Below are positions 6,716-12,365 of a DNA stretch of 12,365 nucleotides, in pieces (the stretch's first letter is position 1; every line of letters starts with the position of its first letter). A program made the position numbers and the translations under genes. The notes under the pieces were generated by a model. The model ran no database searches, was not told where the DNA came from, and saw only the letters and a program-made list of their open reading frames with translations. The DNA lies in contig JAFPYA010000291.1 in the NCBI GenBank assembly GCA_017412445.1, positions 1-12,365 on the forward strand, written 5' to 3'. The stretch comes from Clostridia bacterium (GTDB lineage Bacteria > Bacillota > Clostridia > Christensenellales > Aristaeellaceae).

Positions 6716-8464
6716 CTATTTTTTAATGCGGTAGAGCACATAGTCGCCGGGCTGGGTGCGCAGCTCAAACACGGTTTCGCCGTTCCTTGTGTAAAGCGGC
6801 TCAAGCTCCCTGCCGGTTACGGGCATTTCGAGCGCGCTGACCTCGCCCTTTACGTGCACGTGCACCGTGTCCGGCTGAGAAGCGCTGGTCACGTACTGAT
6901 ATACGATAAAGGTGCCGTTATCGTAGTTGAACAGGCTCGTGCCAGAGGGCGCGTCTATATACACCTCGTCCCAGAGCGCGCTGCGTATGCGGGTCAGCGC
7001 CTCACGGGGCAGCTTGTACAGGTCGGGGAAGGAGTCGGGTATAGTGAGGGTGTACATCTTGCCTTCTCCGTAGGTGTCCAGCAGAAGTATGCCAAAGCTT
7101 TCCTCGGTGTCGGCGGCCTTGACTATCGCCCAGGTGGCGTTGTTTCTGAATTCGCACACGGGTATATTTATGCGCTCAGCGCCCTTGGGGAAGGTGAGCG
7201 TCTTGGGTCTGCCGTCCCACTCTATGCGGTACGCGCCGCAATTCGCCTTGCGCCCGGGCATTGTGACGGAGGTGAGCGCCTTGAGGCCACGCTCAAGCGT
7301 CGCCTCGGTAAAGCCGCTCGTGACTGCGGCTTTGCCGCCCGCCGCCAGGTATTTTTCGAGCTTCGCCACCACATCGGGATCGCAGGCGGAGGCGCGGGTC
7401 AGCAATATGCACTTTGCATTCTCGGGGAAGTAGGGCGTGCAGACGACAGGCAGGCCGCACATGCCAAGAAAATCCTGCACGTTGTCCTCGCCCTGACTGT
7501 CGTCGGGCAGGTAGCACATTATGCCCTCGGGCTGCCCCGCAAAGTCCAGCACGCGGTCGAGCCTGTCCAGTTGAAAGCCCAGCGCGGGCACGTTCATGCG
7601 GTTGACCAGCGCCTGAAAGCAGAACATCATCATTTCTTTGGTCTTCGAGAAGGCGGTGAGATAGGCCTGCTCCAGATACTGCTCGGTTATATGGAAGTCG
7701 AAGGGGTCGAACCAGCCGCCGCCGTTGTGACCCGGCCACATGTTTTCAAAGTAGGTCATAAGCGAGTAGCTCAGATACCTGGGCAGGTGCTGGTCTGTGG
7801 TCACGGTGTCGCGCGCCTCGGTGCCTGTGTATATGTTGTCAAACAGCTTCCTCTGCGCCTTGGGGTTGTAGCCCGTCTGTTGGTAGCTTTCGGCCCAGTT
7901 GGGATATTTTATGGTGATTTTTATGTTGGGGTTGGTTCTGCGCGCGGGCGCGATTATCACGTCGCGGCTCACCTTTTCCATAAGGTCGAGCCTGTAGTCT
8001 CGCCACGAGCCGTCATCAATGCCGTGAGCCTTGTTGTAGGCGTCCTTGCCGGCGCGGCACCTGTCGCAGGTGCAGTTCGTGAAGAAGAAGTCGTCGATAA
8101 TGAATTCGTCGAAATGCTTGCCCATGAAAGCACAGGCGGAGGAGAGGGTGTCAAGCATTTTGGGGTCGTTGTAGCATACGGTATCGAACAGCCTCTGCTT
8201 GGGCGCATCGCCCTCAGGCGTGGGCAGAGTGGTGGTGAAGCCGCCCGCGACCTCGACACCGTGCTCCCTGAACACGCGCTTGCACATTTCGGTCTGCTCC
8301 GCGCTTGCCAGTACGCCGCCCCTGAAGGGCTCAAGATACACCTTGTCGGGCCTCATGTAGCGCTCAAAAAACGCTATGTCCTCGTTCAGTTGCTTCTCGG
8401 TTGCTTTGGCGGTGCCCTGCGCCACGAAGTAGTAAACCAGCTTGAAATTGCGATAGTTGCCCAT
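6716..8464 (-). CDS. Putative intracellular glycoside hydrolase-like TIM-barrel protein
   Basis: The protein has 582 residues from the ATG at 8464, chosen because AAAGGAG lies 6 bases before it and the strong promoter ends upstream; the frame is open further but overlaps the promoter. It has no signal peptide. The N-terminal two thirds look like a glycosidase barrel: KVYLEPFRGG (41-50, Glu45), the DEFIIDDFFF strand (119-128, Asp124/Asp125) and then a CTCDRC cysteine cluster (131-136) resembling the metal-binding cysteines of GH42-like barrels. NWAESYQQTGY and YFENMWPGHNGGG follow further on. A segment near 365-430 (LLTRASACDPDVVAKLEKYLAAGGKA) resembles the glutamine-amidotransferase-like trimerization domain of GH42 enzymes, and a beta-rich tail ends the chain. 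I recall similar unnamed proteins from gut bacteria. Substrate and family number cannot be given. Confidence 0.7.
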   Translation of the reverse strand: MGNYRNFKLVYYFVAQGTAKATEKQLNEDIAFFERYMRPDKVYLEPFRGGVLASAEQTEMCKRVFREHGVEVAGGFTTTLPTPEGDAPKQRLFDTVCYNDPKMLDTLSSACAFMGKHFDEFIIDDFFFTNCTCDRCRAGKDAYNKAHGIDDGSWRDYRLDLMEKVSRDVIIAPARRTNPNIKITIKYPNWAESYQQTGYNPKAQRKLFDNIYTGTEARDTVTTDQHLPRYLSYSLMTYFENMWPGHNGGGWFDPFDFHITEQYLEQAYLTAFSKTKEMMMFCFQALVNRMNVPALGFQLDRLDRVLDFAGQPEGIMCYLPDDSQGEDNVQDFLGMCGLPVVCTPYFPENAKCILLTRASACDPDVVAKLEKYLAAGGKAAVTSGFTEATLERGLKALTSVTMPGRKANCGAYRIEWDGRPKTLTFPKGAERINIPVCEFRNNATWAIVKAADTEESFGILLLDTYGEGKMYTLTIPDSFPDLYKLPREALTRIRSALWDEVYIDAPSGTSLFNYDNGTFIVYQYVTSASQPDTVHVHVKGEVSALEMPVTGRELEPLYTRNGETVFELRTQPGDYVLYRIKK

Positions 8465-8514
8465 GCTATTCTCCTTTACGTAGGCCATGAAAAAGTGCGA
8501 TGGTTTACAAAAAA

Positions 8515-8528
8515 CGACAAGCCTGTCG
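8515..8528. promoter_or_regulatory. Palindrome at about +4 to +17, candidate operator
   Basis: CGACA-AGCC-TGTCG is an inverted repeat with 5-base arms placed just downstream of the predicted transcription start of the glycosidase-like gene. A repressor bound here would block the promoter. In RNA the same bases form a short hairpin followed by TTTTTT, so a weak attenuator is the alternative. Confidence 0.45.
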
Positions 8529-8537
8529 ATTTTGCTA

Positions 8538-8566
8538 ATTATAAAATCAAACGTACCAAAAGTCAA
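8538..8566 (-). promoter_or_regulatory. Strong sigma-A promoter of the glycosidase-like gene
   Basis: On the minus strand, TTGACT (8566-8561), a 17-base spacer and TATAAT (8543-8538) match 11 of 12 consensus positions. The predicted start of transcription is near 8531, giving a leader of about 67 bases. Confidence 0.88.
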
Positions 8567-8629
8567 ATGCTTCGGGAGATATTACACACTTTTTTGACAA
8601 AATACCTTTACGCGCCGCGCGCGTCCGCA

Positions 8630-9865
8630 CTACCTGTACATAATCGCGGGCATGGGCACGGTTTCGCACTTGTCTGTGGCGATAGGCGTGCCCGAAAGCA
8701 GCGAGGCCGCCTTAATGCTGTTTGCGCCAAAACGGTTTCTGAGCGCGTCCACGGCGTCGTCAAGCGCGCGGTTTTTCAGCTGACTGTCGGTGCGGCCAAA
8801 GAAATCCGCCTGAGAACGCAGGTCGTCCGGGCTCAGCTTTATGGCGCTCACGGTAAGCGCCCTTACGGGCATGCTCTCGTCGCGCTTTTCGCAAAACAGC
8901 GCATAGGCGCCGCAGGCGATGTCCAGCGCCGAGCGCGTGGGGAAAGGGAGGGGAGACTGACCCATTATGCCGGACAGGTCGCTATAGCGTATGCCCAGCG
9001 ACACACCGTCCGCAAGCAGATTGTGCTTCGTCAGCCTGTGGTTCACGTCCTGACTCAGCTCGTATATCACGCGCCACACCTCCTCGCGTTTGTCTATGTC
9101 CCTTACGCAGGTCGCGCCGTGACCCACGGATTTTATGGGCGAGGCGTAGCCCTGCGGCGCCACGCGCGCCCCGTCCTCGCCCCGGGCAAAGTGCCTCAGC
9201 ATCACGCCGTTCACTCCCAGCTTATCGCGTATGCCATCCTCGGGGAACGCCGCCAGCTGACCTATCGTGTACACGCCCACGTCAGCCAGCTTTTTCGCGG
9301 TGCGTGGTCCCACGTACAAAAGCTCGGAGGCCGGCAGCGGCCAGACGAGATAACGATAGTTGTCGCGGCTTATCACGGTCACGGCATCGGGCTTTTTCAT
9401 GTCGCTGCCGAGCTTTGCAAAGATTTTTGAAAACGAAACGCCGACCGACACCGTGAGCCCCGTCTCCTCCTTCACGCTCTGGCGTATCTCGTGAGCGATG
9501 ACTTCGGCGCGCAAGATGTCCTTCAGATTCGGCAGCAGTATCCAGCTTTCGTCCATGCCGAAGGGCTCTATGTACTCAGAGTATCGGGCGTATATCGACC
9601 TTACGAGCCGCGAATAATAAAGATACTTTTCATAATCCGGAGGTACCATTATCAATTCCGGGCAGGCCTGAAGCGCCTGCCAGTTGGCCTGACCGGTCTT
9701 TACGCCCATGCGCTTTGCTTCGTAGCTCTTGGCCAGCACTATGCCGTGGCGGTTCTCGGTGCTGCCGCACACGGCTACGCATTTGCCTCTGAGCGCGGGG
9801 TTATCGTTCATCTCGACGTTTGCGTAAAAGCAGTTCAGGTCGCTGTGCAAAATAAAATTCGGCAA
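8630..9865 (-). CDS. Y-family translesion DNA polymerase (DinB/UmuC-like)
   Basis: The protein has 411 residues and copies damaged DNA. Palm motifs are visible: HSDLNCFYANVE at 7-18 (catalytic Asp9; Asn11 where DinB usually has Asp; Tyr14 as steric gate), FGMDESW at 102-108 (catalytic Asp105/Glu106) and SVGVSFSKIFAKLGSDMKKP at 140-159. The thumb helix-hairpin-helix segment ELLYVGPRTAKKLADVGVYT is at 181-200. QADFF at 352-356 fits a sliding-clamp-binding pentapeptide. The best start is TTG at 9865: AGGGGG lies 9 bases before it and MPNFILHSD matches family N-termini. The in-frame TTG at 9886 overlaps the ribosome binding site region. The gene is divergent from the XRE/ImmA operon and shares its control region, implying common regulation. 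The family is secure; DinB versus UmuC subclass is not. Confidence 0.93.
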   Translation of the reverse strand: MPNFILHSDLNCFYANVEMNDNPALRGKCVAVCGSTENRHGIVLAKSYEAKRMGVKTGQANWQALQACPELIMVPPDYEKYLYYSRLVRSIYARYSEYIEPFGMDESWILLPNLKDILRAEVIAHEIRQSVKEETGLTVSVGVSFSKIFAKLGSDMKKPDAVTVISRDNYRYLVWPLPASELLYVGPRTAKKLADVGVYTIGQLAAFPEDGIRDKLGVNGVMLRHFARGEDGARVAPQGYASPIKSVGHGATCVRDIDKREEVWRVIYELSQDVNHRLTKHNLLADGVSLGIRYSDLSGIMGQSPLPFPTRSALDIACGAYALFCEKRDESMPVRALTVSAIKLSPDDLRSQADFFGRTDSQLKNRALDDAVDALRNRFGANSIKAASLLSGTPIATDKCETVPMPAIMYR

Positions 9866-9879
9866 AATGCAAAACCCCC

Positions 9880-9908
9880 TTGACAAATTGCATGACTTGC
9901 ACTATAAT
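9880..9908 (+). promoter_or_regulatory. Consensus sigma-A promoter for the XRE/ImmA operon
   Basis: TTGACA (9880-9885), a 17-base spacer and TATAAT (9903-9908) match all 12 consensus positions. The predicted start is near 9915. The promoter points towards the polymerase promoter, so the two initial transcripts overlap by about 15 bases. Confidence 0.88.
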
Positions 9909-9936
9909 AAACCTGCAAGTTGAGCTTGATGTGCAA

Positions 9937-9965
9937 ATTATACAACCGAAGTTGCATGATGTCAA
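9937..9965 (-). promoter_or_regulatory. Consensus sigma-A promoter for the Y-family polymerase
   Basis: On the minus strand, TTGACA (9965-9960), a 17-base spacer and TATAAT (9942-9937) form a 12 of 12 consensus promoter. The predicted start is near 9930. TTGCA half-sites overlap its spacer (9952-9956), touch the upstream edge of its -10 region (9932-9936) and flank its -35 (9968-9972). Confidence 0.88.
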
Positions 9966-9984
9966 TATGCAAGATGGAGGAAAG

Positions 9985-10392
9985 ATGAAGTTTGGCGAAA
10001 AGGTGCTCATGGGTCGCAAGCGCATTGGACTGAGCCGCGAGGCGCTGGCGGACGCGACGGGTATAAGCGTAAGGGCGATAGCATACTACGAATTGGAGGG
10101 CAAAAAGCCCAAGCAGCGCAGCTCCATGGAGGCGCTGGCGAAGGCGCTGAAGATACCTGTTGCGCAGCTTATGGACGATGACGCCGAGCTTGAGCCCCTT
10201 TCAGGGGACGACTGTGAGCAGGGCCGCCGCGAGGCACAGCGCATAGTACGCCAGATTAAGGCACTCTACACAGGCGGAAGCCTTAGGCAGGACGACATCG
10301 ACGCCATGATGCTTGCGATACAGGACGCCTACTGGATAGCCAAGAAAAAGCTGGCGGCGAGCGGCGCGGAGGACGAAGCAAATGACCGATGA
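9985..10392 (+). CDS. XRE-family repressor-like regulator
   Basis: The protein has 135 residues. The Cro/C1-type helix-turn-helix covers about residues 2-63, with recognition region LSREALADATGISVRAIAYYE (16-36). The C-terminal part (about 82-121) contains the pattern IKALYTGGSL...DDIDAMMLAIQDAYWIAKKK, which I recognise from XRE regulators paired with ImmA-type proteases. It is probably the dimerisation or cleavage region. The ATG at 9985 follows GGAGG by 4 bases; the frame is open further upstream but that would place the start inside the promoter. It is the first gene of the operon and its stop overlaps the next start (10382-10392). It probably represses its own operon and perhaps the divergent polymerase through the TTGCA sites. 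The target and its inactivation by ImmA are inferred from ICEBs1 ImmR/ImmA and Deinococcus DdrO/IrrE. Confidence 0.9.
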   Translation: MKFGEKVLMGRKRIGLSREALADATGISVRAIAYYELEGKKPKQRSSMEALAKALKIPVAQLMDDDAELEPLSGDDCEQGRREAQRIVRQIKALYTGGSLRQDDIDAMMLAIQDAYWIAKKKLAASGAEDEANDR

Positions 10393-10891
10393 AGCCATAA
10401 AGGCGGCCAGACGCGCGGTAAAGCTCTGCCGTAGCCGCGATCCGTTCCGCATAGCGAGGGATATGGGCATAGAATTGCTGATGCGCGACGACTTCGTGCA
10501 TCAGAAGGGCGCGTTCTGCATAGTGCTGGAGCAGCCGTTCATAATTCTGAGCTCCAAGCTGGACGAGGCCGAATCGCAGCTCGTGTGCGCCCACGAGCTG
10601 GGTCACGCGCTTTTGCACAGGGATATTGCGCTCAAGGGCGTGATGTGCGAATACGACCTGTTCAACATGGCCACGAGAGTGGAATACGAGGCCAACGTGT
10701 TCGCCTCCGAGCTGCTCATAGACCCGCAGGAAATGCGCGAGCTGCTCGAGGGGGGAAGCGACATATACAGCGCGGCGAAGGAGCTGGGCGTGAACGTGAA
10801 CCTGCTCATAATCAAGCTGGCCGAGCTCAACCGCAGGGGCGGCCACTACCGCCTGCCGTACACACCCTACAGGGACTTCATGGGGGGCTAA
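10382..10891 (+). CDS. ImmA/IrrE-family zinc metallopeptidase
   Basis: The protein has 169 residues. The zinc-binding helix CAHELGHALLH has His71, Glu72 and His75, and the third-ligand region EYEANVFASELL (101-112, Glu101 or Glu103) completes the gluzincin pattern of the ImmA/IrrE family. The N-terminal part, with PFRIARDMGIELL and GAFCIVLEQPFIIL, is the usual first half of the fold. There is no membrane segment or DNA-binding domain. Characterised relatives cut a partner XRE repressor after DNA damage or another signal (ImmA on ImmR, IrrE/PprI on DdrO). The gene overlaps the XRE gene by 11 bases, as expected for such a pair, and is followed after 1 base by the 87-residue gene. The active-site residues seen are intact, so it should be an active protease. 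Confidence 0.92.
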   Translation: MTDEAIKAARRAVKLCRSRDPFRIARDMGIELLMRDDFVHQKGAFCIVLEQPFIILSSKLDEAESQLVCAHELGHALLHRDIALKGVMCEYDLFNMATRVEYEANVFASELLIDPQEMRELLEGGSDIYSAAKELGVNVNLLIIKLAELNRRGGHYRLPYTPYRDFMGG

Positions 10892-10892
10892 G

Positions 10893-11156
10893 ATGAACGC
10901 GCATAAAATCTACGTGCGGGTGAACGCCGAGTTCGACAAGGAGGGCTTCGTGCACCCGAAATCCATCATCTGGAGCAACGGGCGTGAGTACGAAATCAGC
11001 CGCGTGCTGGACATAAAGCACATGCACGCCTCAAAGGCGGGCGGCAACGGCGATCGCTTCACAATACGCCTGGGAGAAAAGGAACGCTATCTGTTCTACG
11101 AGCGCGTGCCCGAGCTCGAAGGCAACCACGTGGGACGCTGGTTTGTGGAGGTGTAA
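10893..11156 (+). CDS. Small conserved protein of the polymerase/ImmA module
   Basis: The protein has 87 residues and is soluble. It is predicted to be beta-rich: KIYVRVNAEFDKEG, then SIIWSNGREYEISRVLDI (24-41), RFTIRLGEKERYLFYE (55-70) and a terminal GRWFVEV. From memory, the W-x-x-G-R-x-Y-x-I-x-x-VLD core with a late W-F-V-E resembles DUF6504 proteins found next to DinB/ImuB-type polymerases in Actinobacteria. It also resembles unnamed proteins near Y-family polymerases in Clostridia. Homology to DUF6504 is a suggestion, not shown. The ATG at 10893 follows GGGGGG by 5 bases, and the gene starts 1 base after the ImmA stop. A role as a polymerase accessory or damage sensor is inferred from position alone. 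Confidence 0.75.
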   Translation: MNAHKIYVRVNAEFDKEGFVHPKSIIWSNGREYEISRVLDIKHMHASKAGGNGDRFTIRLGEKERYLFYERVPELEGNHVGRWFVEV

Positions 11157-11157
11157 A

Positions 11158-11388
11158 ATGGGACTGTTTTCAAAAAGGCCTGCCCTTTCCCGCGCGGCGA
11201 CTTATCCAAACAGCGAATATAAGCCGGTCATCCGCCAAAGCATCTGCACGGGCGAAAAAAACGCCTGTATGAAGCATATCGCAACGGGCAGGCTCACCGA
11301 GATCATGCTCATAAAAACCGACGCCGATCTTGACGCCTTCTGCCGCGATTACGGCGTAGACCGCCGCGACATCGAGACGGTATATTGA
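11158..11388 (+). CDS. Small conserved hypothetical protein, last gene of the operon
   Basis: The protein has 76 residues from the ATG at 11158, which follows GGAGG by 6 bases and the previous stop by 1 base. It starts MGLFSKRP and contains YKPVIRQSICTGEKNAC (20-36), GRLTEIMLIKTDADLDAF (44-61) and a C-terminal YGVDRRDIETVY. I recall short Clostridia proteins with the same ICTGE...MLI...DLxxFxxxYG pattern, usually unnamed or carrying dubious dehydrogenase labels; 76 residues is far too short for such an enzyme. There is no signal peptide or membrane segment. Two cysteines (Cys30, Cys36) could bind metal, but Cys-x5-Cys alone proves nothing. Function unknown; it is probably cotranscribed with the XRE/ImmA genes up to the terminator that follows. 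Confidence 0.75.
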   Translation: MGLFSKRPALSRAATYPNSEYKPVIRQSICTGEKNACMKHIATGRLTEIMLIKTDADLDAFCRDYGVDRRDIETVY

Positions 11389-11433
11389 CGCGCTCACATG
11401 CTTTTGCGGCTGCATTCGCCTTCATCTTTATCC

Positions 11434-11462
11434 AAAAAGCTGCCTTTCAGCAGCTTTCTTTT
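11434..11462 (+). terminator. Intrinsic terminator of the XRE/ImmA operon
   Basis: AAAGCTGC (11436-11443) pairs perfectly with GCAGCTTT (11450-11457) around a 6-base loop, followed by CTTTTG. It lies 46 bases after the last stop. The A-run before the stem would also support termination in the other direction, but no minus-strand gene ends here. Confidence 0.75.
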
Positions 11463-11528
11463 GCAATTATGAGCTTTTTGTTACACAAAACGTGCCATAT
11501 GCACAACAAAAAAATTACAGACGGGCTA

Positions 11529-11557
11529 TTTACAAACAATAATATGAATGATATAAT
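11529..11557 (+). promoter_or_regulatory. Sigma-A promoter of the glutamate dehydrogenase gene
   Basis: TTTACA (11529-11534), a 17-base spacer and TATAAT (11552-11557) match 11 of 12 consensus positions. The predicted start is near 11564, giving a leader of about 63 bases that contains AT-rich inverted repeats. The rest of the 238-base gap between genes holds the upstream terminator and nothing else I can recognise. Confidence 0.85.
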
Positions 11558-11626
11558 ATGCGCATATTTCAAATTCGAGCGAAATATACGCGAATTTGCA
11601 GTAAATTTGAATAAGTGGGGGCCAAT

Positions 11627-12365
11627 ATGTTTCATAATCAGTATTTAGCGGACGTGTACGCGCAGGTTGAGAAGCGCGATCCCGACCAGAAGGAATTCCT
11701 TCAGGCGGTAAAAGAAGTACTTGAATCCCTTCAGAACGTGTTTGACAAGCGCCCCGACCTTCAGGCGGCAGGCATTGCCGAGCGCATAGTTGAGCCCGAA
11801 AGGATCATCACCTTCCGCGTGCCCTGGGTGGACGACTGCGGAAAGGTAAGGGTGAACCGCGGCTACCGCGTGCAGTTCAACAGCGCCATCGGCCCCTACA
11901 AGGGCGGCCTGAGGCTCCATCCCAGCGTAAACCTTTCAATTCTCAAGTTTCTGGGCTTTGAGCAGATATTCAAAAACAGCCTGACCGGCCTGCCCATGGG
12001 CGGCGGCAAGGGCGGCAGCGACTTTGATCCCAAGGGCAAGAGCGACGGCGAAATCATGCGCTTCTGCCAGAGCTTCATGACCGAGCTGTTCCGCCACATC
12101 GGCCCCGACACCGACGTGCCCGCCGGCGACATCGGCGTAGGCGCGAGGGAAATCGGCTTCATGTTCGGCCAGTACAAGCGCCTCGCCAACGAGTTTACGG
12201 GCGTGCTTACCGGCAAAGCCCTGACCGCAGGCGGCTCCCTGATCCGTCCCGAGGCGACCGGTTTCGGCGCGGTGTTTTTCGTGCAGCACATGCTCTCCCG
12301 TCAGAATGACAGCATCGCCGGCAAGCGCATTTCCGTTTCCGGTTTCGGCAACGTCGCCTGGGGCG
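11627..12365 (+). CDS. gdhA: NAD(P)-dependent glutamate dehydrogenase, hexameric type (N-terminal part, cut by window end)
   Basis: The window holds 246 of an expected roughly 445 codons. The enzyme interconverts glutamate with 2-oxoglutarate and ammonium in the cytoplasm. The substrate domain is clear: YKGGLRLHPSV (Lys92), FKNSL (Lys116), PMGGGKGGSDFDPKG (catalytic Lys128) and PAGDIGVG (Asp168). These equal Lys89, Lys113, Lys125 and Asp165 of the Clostridium symbiosum enzyme with a constant offset of three. The nucleotide-binding domain begins near residue 205 (PEATGFGAVFF), and its dinucleotide motif SGFGNVA (238-244) is just visible. Coenzyme preference cannot be judged because the deciding residues lie beyond the end. 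The ATG at 11627 follows GGGGG by 5 bases. It has its own promoter and is separated from the XRE/ImmA operon by a terminator. Confidence 0.96.
   Translation, partial: MFHNQYLADVYAQVEKRDPDQKEFLQAVKEVLESLQNVFDKRPDLQAAGIAERIVEPERIITFRVPWVDDCGKVRVNRGYRVQFNSAIGPYKGGLRLHPSVNLSILKFLGFEQIFKNSLTGLPMGGGKGGSDFDPKGKSDGEIMRFCQSFMTELFRHIGPDTDVPAGDIGVGAREIGFMFGQYKRLANEFTGVLTGKALTAGGSLIRPEATGFGAVFFVQHMLSRQNDSIAGKRISVSGFGNVAWG

Larger units (their letters stand above)
9846..9972. promoter_or_regulatory. Cluster of eight TTGCA/TGCAA half-sites, candidate XRE operators
   Basis: TTGCA or its complement TGCAA starts at 9846, 9868, 9888, 9897, 9914, 9932, 9952 and 9968, where chance predicts about 0.25 in this length. 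Two inverted pairs stand out: ACTTGCA (9895-9901) with TGCAAGT (9914-9920), straddling the plus-strand -10 box, and TTGCAT (9952-9957) with ATGCAA (9967-9972), straddling the minus-strand -35 box. The octamer TTGCATGA occurs twice as a direct repeat (9888, 9952). Binding by the adjacent XRE protein is inferred. Confidence 0.7.

Noticed and set aside
8594..8599. A TTGACA hexamer on the plus strand between the polymerase and glycosidase-like genes
   Set aside because: The sequence 15-19 bases downstream is GC-rich with no -10 box, and there is no plus-strand gene to serve.
8610..8624. GC-rich inverted repeat (ACGCGC / GCGCGT) just after the polymerase stop, possible terminator
   Set aside because: The loop is only 3 bases and no T-run follows on the minus strand. 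It is at best a weak hairpin, so I did not call a terminator.
6854..9430. An 858-codon open frame on the plus strand
   Set aside because: It lies antisense to the glycosidase-like and polymerase genes, both of which carry recognisable motifs. Its composition (rich in His, Val, Gly, Arg) and lack of any domain fit an antisense shadow of high-GC third positions.
10283..10846. A 187-codon minus-strand frame across the XRE and ImmA genes
   Set aside because: It is antisense to two genes with firm family motifs and an operon layout, and shows no domain of its own.
9985..11388. XRE/ImmA operon as part of an integrated element or as a toxin-antitoxin pair
   Set aside because: No integrase, attachment repeat or conjugation gene is in the window, and the ImmA fold with HELGH is not a typical RES or HipA-type toxin. 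A larger element cannot be excluded, but nothing here supports one.

Overview
The window looks like chromosomal DNA from a fairly GC-rich Bacillota (Clostridia-type) genome. The evidence is strong GGAGG-type ribosome binding sites, near-consensus sigma-A promoters (TTGACA-17-TATAAT), a flotillin, a SpoIIAA/RsbV-like STAS protein and a hexameric glutamate dehydrogenase. I see no rRNA, tRNA, CRISPR array, insertion sequence or phage structural gene. Genes fill nearly all of the window; the longest gap is about 240 bases.

Left part (1-8464, all minus strand). Reading in the direction of transcription: a strong promoter with a palindrome just after +1 drives an intracellular TIM-barrel glycosidase-like protein (6716-8464). 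Next comes a two-gene set with its own promoter, a STAS anti-anti-sigma-like protein (6314-6610) and a degenerate anti-sigma/HATPase-like partner (5689-6294), closed by a clear intrinsic terminator (5648-5677). Immediately after it lies a three-gene set: a right-handed beta-helix protein (3381-5627), a short-chain dehydrogenase (2618-3370) and a DUF218 membrane protein (1144-2592). The last unit, with its own promoter, encodes a small lipoprotein, apparently from an ATT start codon (635-1033), and a flotillin-like SPFH protein cut by the window edge (1-520).

Centre-right (8630-11388). This is the most interesting region. A Y-family translesion DNA polymerase (minus) is divergent from a plus-strand operon of four tightly packed genes: an XRE-family repressor, an ImmA/IrrE-type metallopeptidase with HELGH, an 87-residue protein and a 76-residue protein, followed by an intrinsic terminator. 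The control region holds two perfect consensus promoters that face each other, so the two transcripts should overlap at their 5' ends. It is also studded with eight TTGCA/TGCAA pentamers within 127 bases. The arrangement suggests a repressor-plus-protease switch (as in ImmR/ImmA or DdrO/IrrE) controlling a mutagenic polymerase without LexA. That role is inferred, not shown by the sequence.

Right edge (11389-12365). A good promoter and AT-rich leader precede the N-terminal 246 codons of an NAD(P)-glutamate dehydrogenase, cut by the window end.
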